A stretch of DNA of 64,000 nt, from positions 124,001-188,000 of the forward strand of contig NZ_JACTAH010000002.1 in assembly GCF_014489115.1 (NCBI RefSeq), in the 5' to 3' direction. The stretch is from Thauera sedimentorum. Lineage in GTDB: Bacteria > Pseudomonadota > Gammaproteobacteria > Burkholderiales > Rhodocyclaceae. Under the pieces are notes generated by a model, which saw only the letters and a list, made by a program, of their open reading frames with translations, was not told the DNA's origin and did not search any database. Both the position numbers and the translations under genes were made by a program. Shown piece by piece: positions 10,119 to 16,939 of this stretch (the stretch's first letter is position 1; the number at the start of each line of letters is the position of its first letter).

Positions 10119-10145
10119 AGAAAAAACCGGCCAGCGGCCGGTCTT
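10119..10145 (-). terminator. Rho-independent terminator after cysK
   Basis: On the - strand a perfect 7-bp stem ACCGGCC / GGCCGGT with a 3-nt loop (10126-10142) is followed directly by TTTTTCTT. It lies about 22 bp beyond the cysK stop and upstream of the phosphatase gene. Confidence 0.85.
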
Positions 10146-10166
10146 TCGGTGTGCGCGGCGCGCGGC

Positions 10167-11147
10167 TCAGGCAGCCGGCATGCCCGCGGCGTCGAACATG
10201 CCTTCGAACAGCGCGGAGCTGAGGTAGCGCTCGCCCGAATCCGGCAGGATCACCACGATGGTCTTGCCCGCGTGCTCCGGCCGGCGCGCCAGACGCGCCG
10301 CCACCGCCACCGCCGCGCCGCAGGAGATGCCCGACAGGATGCCCTCCTCGCGCGCCAGGCGGCGGGCGTAGTCGATGGCCTCCTCATTGCTCACCTGCTC
10401 CACCGCGTCGACCAGCGACAGGTCCAGCACCTGCGGCACGAAGCCCGCGCCGATGCCCTGGATCTTGTGCGGCGCCGGCTTGAGCGCCTCGCCGGCGAGC
10501 TTCTGGGTGAGCACCGGGCTGGCGCTCGGCTCCACCGCCACCGACAGCACCGCCTTGCCGCGGCCCTGCTTCAGGTAGCGCGACACGCCGGTGATGGTGC
10601 CGCCGGTGCCCACGCCGGCCACGAAGATATCCACCTTGCCCTCGGTGCCCTCCCAGATCTCCGGGCCGGTGGTGGCCTCGTGGATGGCGGGGTTGGCCGG
10701 GTTGCTGAACTGCTGCAGCAGCACGTAGCGACCCGGGTCGGAGGCGACGATCTCCTCGGCCTTGGCGATCGCCCCGCTCATGCCCTTGGCGCCTTCGGTC
10801 AGCACCAACTTGGCGCCGAAGGCGAGCAGCAGCTTGCGCCGCTCGACGCTCATGGTTTCCGGCATGGTCAGGGTGAGCGGGATGCCGCGCGCGGCGGCGA
10901 CGAAGGCCAGCGCGATGCCGGTGTTGCCGCTGGTCGGCTCGACGATCTCCTTGCCCGGGCCGAGCAGGCCGCGCTTCTCGGCGTCCCACACCATGGCTGC
11001 ACCGATGCGGCACTTGACCGAGTAGGCCGGGTTGCGCCCCTCGATCTTGGCCAGCACCGTGGCGCCGGCGCCGTCGAGGATGCGGTTGAGACGGACCAGG
11101 GGCGTGCGGCCGATGGACTCTGCGTTGTCGGCGTACCAGTTGGACAT
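10167..11147 (-). CDS. cysK: Cysteine synthase A (O-acetylserine sulfhydrylase)
   Basis: A 326-residue PLP-dependent fold-type II enzyme that makes L-cysteine from O-acetylserine and sulfide. The N terminus [18 protein letters not shown] and the PLP-lysine motif [12 protein letters not shown] match CysK closely, as does the phosphate/substrate loop [10 protein letters not shown]. The ATG at 11147 follows an AGGAGA ribosome site; the longer frame upstream has no family similarity. The length is typical. It is transcribed alone and ends in a terminator. Confidence 0.95.
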   Translation of the reverse strand: MSNWYADNAESIGRTPLVRLNRILDGAGATVLAKIEGRNPAYSVKCRIGAAMVWDAEKRGLLGPGKEIVEPTSGNTGIALAFVAAARGIPLTLTMPETMSVERRKLLLAFGAKLVLTEGAKGMSGAIAKAEEIVASDPGRYVLLQQFSNPANPAIHEATTGPEIWEGTEGKVDIFVAGVGTGGTITGVSRYLKQGRGKAVLSVAVEPSASPVLTQKLAGEALKPAPHKIQGIGAGFVPQVLDLSLVDAVEQVSNEEAIDYARRLAREEGILSGISCGAAVAVAARLARRPEHAGKTIVVILPDSGERYLSSALFEGMFDAAGMPAA

Positions 11148-11255
11148 GGGATCTCCTCTTGCAGCGGTTCGTGAACGAAGCCGGCCGCGGGCGGCCGACC
11201 GGTTGCGCCGCAGCATGCCGGTTTAGCTCCCGCGGCGCAACGCAGCCGCCCGCAT

Positions 11256-12575
11256 TCAGCGCATCTCGAAGGCCTCCTGATGGAAGCGCAGGCGGCGCAA
11301 GCCGAGTCGCGCCAGCCCGGCGCGCAGGTGATCGGCAAGGCCCTGCGGACCGCAGAACCACACCTCCGCACGGCGCCGTTCGCCGACCGACAGGCCCAGC
11401 GTCTCGGCGCTCGGCGGGCCTTCGGCCGCACTGTCGTGGACATGCAGACGCACGCCCGGCAGATCCGCGCACAGCGCCTGCAGCCGTGCCACGAAGGGGT
11501 CGCCCTCGGCCCGCCGGGTGCAGTAGTGCAGGTCGGCCTCAGGTGCGGACGCAGGGTCGGCACGCAGCGCGCCCAGCCAGGCCAGAAAAGGGGTCACACC
11601 GATGCCGCCGGCCACCCACACCTGCCGCGCGCGGCGGTCGTGGCGGCCGAGCTCGAAGCGTCCGTAGGGACCCTCCACGCTCACCGGCTGACCGGCGGCC
11701 AGGCGCTGCGGCAGGCTGCGGGTGTAGTCGCCCAGCGCCTTGATCTGGAAAGTCACCGTGCGGTCGCCGTGGTCGGCGCTGGCGATGGTGAAGGGGTGCG
11801 CGCCCTCGAAACGCTCGAAGGTGACGAAGGCGAACTGCCCGGCGCGGTGCCCTCGCCAGTCGCCGTCCAGCCGGCAGACCACCTCGGTGACGTCCGGCGC
11901 TGGCCGGTTCACCGCCACCACCTGACCTGCCACCCGTCGCCCGCGGCCGACGCGCCCGGCCAGCGAGAGCCCCGCCGCCACCGAACCGGCAGCCAGCAGC
12001 ACGCCGAGCACGGCGCCGGCCGGCGTGGTCCACCAGTACAGGGGCGCCAGCACGGCGGCGTGGAAGGCCAGCATCAGGTAGAGCGCCGGCATGGCGCGGT
12101 GCAGGTGGCGCCAGAACTTGTAGGGGAAGCGCTTCCACAGGGCCAGCAGCACCATGGCCAGTACCAGATAGACCGCGAACTCGCCCAGTTCCTCGCCGGC
12201 GTCGCGCAGGTTCTCCAGCAGGCCGAAGTACTCCACCTTGGGCGGCCGCCCGGCCGTGCCGGCGAGCGCCTTGACCAGCCCGCCGGACTCTTCCACCAGC
12301 CAGTGCAGCGCCGCGAAGCTGCCGGCCAGGATGCCGGCCCACTTGTGCGCGCGATAGACGCGGTCCATGCCGCCGAAGGGACGCTCCAGCCAGGCCGGCC
12401 GGGTGGCCAGCACCATGGCCAGCGACATCAGCCCGATCGACAGCAGGCCGCTCAGGTACAAGGCCTGCTCGCGCGCCACCCAGGGCAGCGTGCCGGGGCC
12501 GGCGCCGTGCGCGGCCAGACTCAGCCCCCAGGCGAGGGCAACGAGGGCAACGAAGCCCGACAGTATGGTTTTCAT
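11256..12575 (-). CDS. Ferric-reductase-like transmembrane flavocytochrome
   Basis: A 439-residue membrane protein. The N-terminal half holds several transmembrane helices with histidines expected to bind b-type haem (for example YRAHKWAGILAG and HLHRAMPALY), as in the ferric reductase-like TM family. The C-terminal half is a ferredoxin-NADP+ reductase-type module: FAD-binding HPFTIAS, then the NAD(P)-binding VAGGIGVTPFLAWL and a terminal FCGPQGL. It would carry electrons from NAD(P)H across the membrane. It lies 19 bp after the diheme cytochrome gene, and such a b-type cytochrome typically accompanies DHC and SHP cytochromes (known from Rhodobacter and Shewanella), so it is the likely electron donor to them. 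Confidence 0.85.
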   Translation of the reverse strand: MKTILSGFVALVALAWGLSLAAHGAGPGTLPWVAREQALYLSGLLSIGLMSLAMVLATRPAWLERPFGGMDRVYRAHKWAGILAGSFAALHWLVEESGGLVKALAGTAGRPPKVEYFGLLENLRDAGEELGEFAVYLVLAMVLLALWKRFPYKFWRHLHRAMPALYLMLAFHAAVLAPLYWWTTPAGAVLGVLLAAGSVAAGLSLAGRVGRGRRVAGQVVAVNRPAPDVTEVVCRLDGDWRGHRAGQFAFVTFERFEGAHPFTIASADHGDRTVTFQIKALGDYTRSLPQRLAAGQPVSVEGPYGRFELGRHDRRARQVWVAGGIGVTPFLAWLGALRADPASAPEADLHYCTRRAEGDPFVARLQALCADLPGVRLHVHDSAAEGPPSAETLGLSVGERRRAEVWFCGPQGLADHLRAGLARLGLRRLRFHQEAFEMR

Positions 12576-12594
12576 GGTTCTGCTCCCCGCTTCC

Positions 12595-13098
12595 TCAGTC
12601 GTCGAAGTAGCCGCGCTCGGCGTCGCGATGGCAGGCCGCGCAGTTGGCCTTGGAGCCCACCTTGGGGTCGGCCCATTCGGCACGCGACACCTCGCGGTGC
12701 TCGCGCCCCCACTTGGGCAGCTCGGTGATGCGTTGCGGCGCCGCATCCGCCGCCACACCGCGCAGCAGCTTGCCGGCATAGCGCGCGCCCTGGCCGTCGG
12801 CGGCGTGCCACACCAGGTAGCGCTCGATGCGCGCCGCGGTCTCCGCATCCACGCTGGCGTCGTCGCCGAAGTGCTGGTCCAGCGAACCCATCATCTGCGA
12901 CCACGAGCGCGCCGGCAGCATCGCGGCCGGGAAGGCCATATGGCAGCTGCCGCACTCTTCGGCCACCACCGGGTCGCTCACCGGCGGGTAGAAATGCCCG
13001 CCGCCGGCCAGCGCCTTGTCGAGCACGAACAGGCCCGGTGCGAGCACCATCAGCACGGCCATCACCGCTCGTGGGGAAATCTTGCGCAGGATCTTCAT
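12595..13098 (-). CDS. Diheme cytochrome c (DHC type)
   Basis: A 167-residue exported protein with an N-terminal hydrophobic signal or anchor (about 10-31) and two CxxCH haem sites: CGSCH at 49-53 and CAACH at 153-157. The wide spacing and length fit the DHC (Dihem cytochrome c) family. The ATG at 13098 has an AAGGAG ribosome site. It sits between the SHP-like cytochrome (25 bp upstream) and the flavocytochrome (19 bp downstream) in one operon, the arrangement known for DHC as electron donor of SHP. Confidence 0.88.
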   Translation of the reverse strand: MKILRKISPRAVMAVLMVLAPGLFVLDKALAGGGHFYPPVSDPVVAEECGSCHMAFPAAMLPARSWSQMMGSLDQHFGDDASVDAETAARIERYLVWHAADGQGARYAGKLLRGVAADAAPQRITELPKWGREHREVSRAEWADPKVGSKANCAACHRDAERGYFDD

Positions 13099-13123
13099 GG
13101 TTTTCTCCTTGTCGGCGGCGCGC

Positions 13124-13546
13124 TCAGCGCGCACGCATGAAACTCAGCCAGTCGCCCTTCTCCAGCGGCGTGCATTCGCGCCCCATTACCTCGCGGCAGT
13201 TGCGCCCGAACCACTTCTCCACCTTGGCGTCGTCGGCGTAGCGGGCGGGCGATGCCGACAGCGCCATCGGCGCAATCTCCTTGCCGGTACGGGTCTTGCC
13301 CGCCTTGGCCGGGTCGGCGCCGTGACAGCTCGCGCAGGCCGGCGCGTCCGGCTTGCCACCGGCGAAGCGCTGCGTGTGCAGCTGCGCACCGCGCTCGACC
13401 GAGAAGCCCGCAAAGCCGGAATCGGCGGCGCGCGCCTGCGCGGCGTAGCGCGACAGCTGCGCGTCGATGCCGGACGCGGCAGCCACACCGGGCTGGGCCA
13501 AGCCGGCGGACAGCGCCGCGGCAATTGCGTACAGGGCAGCTTTCAT
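13124..13546 (-). CDS. Monoheme cytochrome c, SHP-like (DUF1924)
   Basis: A 140-residue periplasmic cytochrome: signal peptide (about 1-23), one haem motif CASCH at 71-75, and a C-terminal region with two cysteines (NCREVMGREC) that may form a disulfide. This matches the DUF1924 / sphaeroides haem protein (SHP) family, whose haem binds small ligands such as O2 or NO. It is first in a three-gene operon with DHC and a b-type flavocytochrome. A good ribosome site (GGAGGAATT) precedes the ATG. The function in this organism is inferred from the family. Confidence 0.85.
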   Translation of the reverse strand: MKAALYAIAAALSAGLAQPGVAAASGIDAQLSRYAAQARAADSGFAGFSVERGAQLHTQRFAGGKPDAPACASCHGADPAKAGKTRTGKEIAPMALSASPARYADDAKVEKWFGRNCREVMGRECTPLEKGDWLSFMRAR

Positions 13547-13600
13547 GTCTCAATTCCTCCCATCTGCGATGTCGATGGGCTGCAGACTAGGCCTGCGTGG

Positions 13601-13639
13601 CTGAACGAATGCTTAAGGAGCCGTTCATCCGGCGTTCAG
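13601..13639. promoter_or_regulatory. Tandem hexamer operator resembling PmrA/QseB boxes
   Basis: Four hexamers are spaced by exactly 5 bp: CTGAAC (13601-13606), CTTAAG (13612-13617), GTTCAT (13623-13628) and GTTCAG (13634-13639). An 11-bp period of NTTNAN half-sites is how OmpR-type regulators such as PmrA and QseB bind. The array lies between the divergent SHP operon and the PepSY/two-component operon and could control both, including autoregulation of the response regulator at 14010. Confidence 0.55.
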
Positions 13640-13704
13640 CCCCGGCGCGCTAAACAGGACTCCGGGACGCGCCGCGCCCCTGCGCCACGCCCGGGAGATT
13701 CGTC

Positions 13705-14010
13705 ATGAAACGCCAACTTGCCATCCTCGCCCTGATCCTCGCCGGCGGCACCGGCCTCGCGCTCGCCTCGGGCGACCACGACCGCGCCCGCGAGGCCCTG
13801 CAGGCCGGTCAGATCCTGCCGCTGCGCCAGGTGCTCGATACCGTGGAGCGCGAGCACCCCGGCCAGGTGATGGAGGTCGAGCTCGAGCGCGAGCACGGCG
13901 CCTGGGTATACGAGATCAAGCTGCTGCGCAGCGACGGCTCGCTGCTCAAGCTCGAACTCGACGCACACAGCGGCGCGGTGCTGCGCAGCCGCGAGAAGGA
14001 GAAGCACTGA
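13705..14010 (+). CDS. PepSY-domain periplasmic protein
   Basis: A 101-residue exported protein: signal peptide (about 1-22, ALILAGGTGLALAS), then a PepSY domain with the typical pattern LRQVLDTVEREHPGQVMEVELE...WVYEIKLLRSDG. Small PepSY proteins often precede two-component systems and may modulate the sensor; that role is inferred. Its stop overlaps the response-regulator ATG by one base, so the three genes are translationally coupled. Confidence 0.88.
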   Translation: MKRQLAILALILAGGTGLALASGDHDRAREALQAGQILPLRQVLDTVEREHPGQVMEVELEREHGAWVYEIKLLRSDGSLLKLELDAHSGAVLRSREKEKH

Positions 14011-14672
14011 TGCGCCTGCTGGTGGCCGAGGACGAACCGACGCTGGCAAACCAGCTGCGCGAGGCGCTCGCTGCCGCCGGCTACGCGGTGGACCTGGCCG
14101 ACAACGGCCGTGACGCCCACTTCATGGGCGACCAGGAGCCCTACGACGCGGTGGTCCTGGACCTCGGCCTGCCGCAGCTCGACGGCCTGAGCGTACTGCG
14201 CCGCTGGCGCAGCGCCGGGCGCGCGATGCCGGTGCTGATCCTCACCGCGCGCGACGCCTGGCACGAGAAGGTGGCCGGCATCGACGCCGGCGCCGACGAC
14301 TACCTGACCAAGCCCTTCCACATGGAAGAGCTGCTCGCCCGCCTGCGTGCGCTGATCCGCCGCACCGCCGGCCAGGCCAGCGCGGAACTGCAGTGCGGCC
14401 CGCTGGTGCTGGACACGCGCAGCGGTCGGGTCACCGCCAGCGGGCAGGCCCTGAGCCTCACCAGCCACGAGTACCGCGTGCTCGCCTACCTGATGCACCG
14501 GCGCGGCGAGATCGTCTCGCGCACCGAACTCACCGAGCACATCTACGCCCAGGACTTCGACCGCGACTCGAACACCATCGAGGTGTTCATCGGCCGCCTG
14601 CGCAAGAAGCTGCCGCCGGGCAGCATCGAGACCGTGCGCGGCCTGGGCTACCGGCTGTCCTGCCCGGCATGA
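14010..14672 (+). CDS. OmpR-family two-component response regulator
   Basis: A 220-residue regulator with a receiver domain (phospho-acceptor Asp51 in VVLDLGLPQLDG, conserved Lys in LTKPF) and a C-terminal winged helix (SLTSHEYRVLAYLMHRRGE, IEVFIGRLRKKL). Sequence style is QseB/PmrA/PhoP-like. The start overlaps the PepSY gene by one base and the end overlaps the kinase start (ATGA). Likely targets are the hexamer arrays at 13601-13639 and 16276-16292 (inference). Confidence 0.94.
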   Translation: MRLLVAEDEPTLANQLREALAAAGYAVDLADNGRDAHFMGDQEPYDAVVLDLGLPQLDGLSVLRRWRSAGRAMPVLILTARDAWHEKVAGIDAGADDYLTKPFHMEELLARLRALIRRTAGQASAELQCGPLVLDTRSGRVTASGQALSLTSHEYRVLAYLMHRRGEIVSRTELTEHIYAQDFDRDSNTIEVFIGRLRKKLPPGSIETVRGLGYRLSCPA

Positions 14673-16057
14673 GCGCGCCCCCCGCCACCCCGGGCGCCTG
14701 GCGCGGTTCGCTGCGCCTGCGCCTGCTGGCCGGCACGCTGGCCTGGATACTCGGCACCATCGCGGTCGCGGGCTGGGGGCTTTCCGGCCTGTTCGCACAG
14801 CATCTGTCCCGCCAGTTCCACGCCGAGCTGCTCACCCACCTCGACCAGCTCACCGCCGTCCTCGCCTTCGACGCCGACGGCGCTCCGACGCTGGCCTCCC
14901 CCCTGTCCGACCCGCGCACCCGGCGCCCCTATGGCGGCCTGTACTGGCAGGTGGAGCGGCTCGACGGCCGGCAGCCCGACGGCACCCCGCCGCTGCGCTC
15001 ACGCTCACTGTGGGACGGCGCGCTCGGCGTGCCGGCCGACCACCCGGCGGACGGTGAGGTGCACCGCCACCGCATCGACGGCCCGGACGGCAAGGCGGTG
15101 CGCTCCATCGAGCGCGTGGTGCGCCCGGCCGAGCGCCCGCAGGAGGCCTGGCGCCTGGTGGTGGCTGCGGACGAAACCCTGCTGAGCGCCGCCCAGGACC
15201 GTTTCACCGGCCAGCTGCTGCTGGCGCTGGGCGTGCTCGCCGCCGGCCTGGTGGCGGCCGCGGTCGTGCAGGTACGCATCGGCCTGCGCCCGCTGGCCCG
15301 CCTGCGGGACGGCCTGGCCACGGTGCGCCGGGGCGAGGCCCAGGCCATCGCCGGGCGTTTCCCGTCGGAGATCCAGCCGCTGGTCGATGAGTTCAACGGC
15401 GTGCTGGCACGCAACGCCGAAGTGGTCGCCCGCGCGCGTACCCAGGCGGGCAACCTGGCCCACGCGCTCAAGACGCCGCTGACGGTGCTGGCCAACGCAG
15501 CGGCCAGCGAGGACGGCCCGCTGGCCGGCCTGGTGCGCGAACAGGTCGCCACCGCGCGCGTGCAGGTGGACCACCACCTCGCCCGCGCCCGCGCCGCCGC
15601 AGCGGTGCAGGTGCCCGGCCTGCGCTGCGCGCTGTGCCCGGTGATCGAGGGACTGCTGCGCGTGATGGAACGCGTGCATGCCGGGCGCGGCATCCGCCTG
15701 CGGCTGGTCGACTGTCCGGCCGATTCATTCTTCCGCGGCGAAGAGCAGGACCTGCAGGAGATGCTCGGCAACCTGCTGGACAATGCCTGCAAATGGGCGC
15801 GCAGCCAGGTCGAGGTGCAGGCGCAGTGCAGTGACGGGATGCTGCGGGTGACGATCACCGACAACGGCCCCGGCCTACCGGAAGACGCCCTGCATGCGGT
15901 ACTCGAACGCGGCGTCCGGGCGGACGAACATACCCCGGGCAGCGGCCTGGGCCTGGCCATCGTGCGCGACCTCGCCCAGGCCTACGGCGGCAGCGTCCGC
16001 CTGCACACCCCCGCGCAAGGGGGCCTGTGCGCAGCGCTGCACCTGCCCACCGCCTAG
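14669..16057 (+). CDS. Two-component sensor histidine kinase (PhoQ/QseC-like)
   Basis: A 462-residue inner-membrane kinase. TM1 is at about 25-45, a periplasmic sensor region follows, TM2 is at about 180-200, then HAMP. The dimerisation/phospho-acceptor His265 lies in LAHALKTPLTVL, a PhoQ-like H-box. ATPase motifs are NLLDNACKWA, DNGPGL and GSGLGLAIV. It overlaps the response regulator by 4 bp. Its TAG stop codon is also the first three bases of the inverted-repeat element at 16055-16236, so that element abuts or has inserted at the gene end. The signal sensed is unknown; context suggests redox or a small ligand connected with the cytochromes. Confidence 0.93.
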   Translation: MSAPPATPGAWRGSLRLRLLAGTLAWILGTIAVAGWGLSGLFAQHLSRQFHAELLTHLDQLTAVLAFDADGAPTLASPLSDPRTRRPYGGLYWQVERLDGRQPDGTPPLRSRSLWDGALGVPADHPADGEVHRHRIDGPDGKAVRSIERVVRPAERPQEAWRLVVAADETLLSAAQDRFTGQLLLALGVLAAGLVAAAVVQVRIGLRPLARLRDGLATVRRGEAQAIAGRFPSEIQPLVDEFNGVLARNAEVVARARTQAGNLAHALKTPLTVLANAAASEDGPLAGLVREQVATARVQVDHHLARARAAAAVQVPGLRCALCPVIEGLLRVMERVHAGRGIRLRLVDCPADSFFRGEEQDLQEMLGNLLDNACKWARSQVEVQAQCSDGMLRVTITDNGPGLPEDALHAVLERGVRADEHTPGSGLGLAIVRDLAQAYGGSVRLHTPAQGGLCAALHLPTA

Positions 16058-16236
16058 CCCGCATTTCTCACACTGGCACGTCACGAGGGGGTCGAGGCGC
16101 CGCCGTGGTGCGCCGCACGGAGCGAGCGACGCCGACGGCGTAGCTGACACTACGTCTAGGTGGCGCGAGCGAGTACGGCGTGCCACGGCGAGCGTATCGG
16201 CACCCGCAGTAGGGACAGTGTGAGAAATGCGGGCTA
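16055..16236. mobile_element. MITE-like 182-bp inverted-repeat element
   Basis: Perfect 21-bp terminal inverted repeats lie at 16055-16075 (begins tagcccgcatttctcac) and 16216-16236. The interior is also imperfectly self-complementary (ccgtggtgcgccgcac near 16103 against gtacggcgtgccacgg near 16177, with gtag/ctac at the centre near 16146), so the whole element can fold into one long hairpin. It has no coding capacity. It looks like a small non-autonomous transposable element or a large palindromic repeat; no clear target duplication was seen. Confidence 0.7.
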
Positions 16237-16275
16237 ACATGATGAAACACTCCGCAGCACGAGCACCCGGGCGGA

Positions 16276-16292
16276 CTTAAGGCAGATTTAAG
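16276..16292 (+). promoter_or_regulatory. PmrA/QseB-type box upstream of the hemolysin/AMP-ligase operon
   Basis: CTTAAG-gcaga-TTTAAG: two direct hexamers with a 5-bp spacer, an exact match to the PmrA-box pattern YTTAAK-N5-YTTAAK. It ends 44 bp before the ATG at 16337, with a weak -10-like TACCTT at 16303. It probably puts the 16337-19891 operon under one of the two flanking OmpR-type regulators. Confidence 0.6.
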
Positions 16293-16336
16293 CGCCCCGC
16301 CCTACCTTGGCGACACTTCGTTCCCCAAGGACCATC

Positions 16337-16939
16337 ATGACGGGCGCCCTGCAACGCATCCAATCCCGCCCCCGCCACCAGCCGGTGGTGCGCCATGCGG
16401 TGGCCGGCCATCCGCGCCGGGCTGCGGCGGAGGACTTCATCCGCGACGTCTTCCGGCGCCGTTACGAAGCCGAAGTGCCTGGCTTCGCGCCCAACCTGAT
16501 GCTGCTCGAACAGGCGCCGCGCATCGTCGCCGCGGCCGGCTGGCGCGGTGCGGAGTCCGAAGCGCTGATGCTGGAGCAGTACCTGGACGAGCCGATCGAG
16601 CACGCCATCTCCCGCCTCGCCGGCCAGCCGGTGCCGCGCGGGCGCATCGTGGAGGTCGGCAACCTGGCTGCCGAACGCCCGGGCGGCAGCGTGGCGGTGA
16701 TCCTGGCGCTGGCCGCCCACCTCGACCAGCTCGGCTTCGAGTGGGTGGTCTTCACCGCCACCAGCGAGCTGATCGGCATCTTCCGTCGTCTGGACCTGCC
16801 GCCGCTGGCCCTGGCGCCGGCCGATCCGCATCGCCTGGGCGCGCAGGCGCAGGCCTGGGGGCGCTATTACGACACCCGCCCGGTGGTGGTGGCCGGGCGC
16901 CTGCGCCTGGCGCTGGAAAAGGGAGGCGCCCGTGGCTGA
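16337..16939 (+). CDS. Thermostable hemolysin family protein
   Basis: A 200-residue protein that matches the thermostable-hemolysin (delta-VPH-like) family in length and pattern: VEVGNLAAERPGGSVAVILALAAHL in the centre and WVVFTATSELIGIFRRLDL after it. Structurally the family looks acyltransferase (GNAT)-like; true haemolytic function is not established for most members. The ATG at 16337 was chosen over an upstream in-frame ATG at 16307. It is first in an operon and overlaps the AMP-ligase gene by 8 bp, so it may act in the same unknown biosynthesis. Confidence 0.75.
   Translation: MTGALQRIQSRPRHQPVVRHAVAGHPRRAAAEDFIRDVFRRRYEAEVPGFAPNLMLLEQAPRIVAAAGWRGAESEALMLEQYLDEPIEHAISRLAGQPVPRGRIVEVGNLAAERPGGSVAVILALAAHLDQLGFEWVVFTATSELIGIFRRLDLPPLALAPADPHRLGAQAQAWGRYYDTRPVVVAGRLRLALEKGGARG

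Noticed and set aside
16068..16250. 60-codon - strand frame inside the MITE-like element
   Set aside because: Lies in a self-complementary non-coding element; no start signal or similarity.
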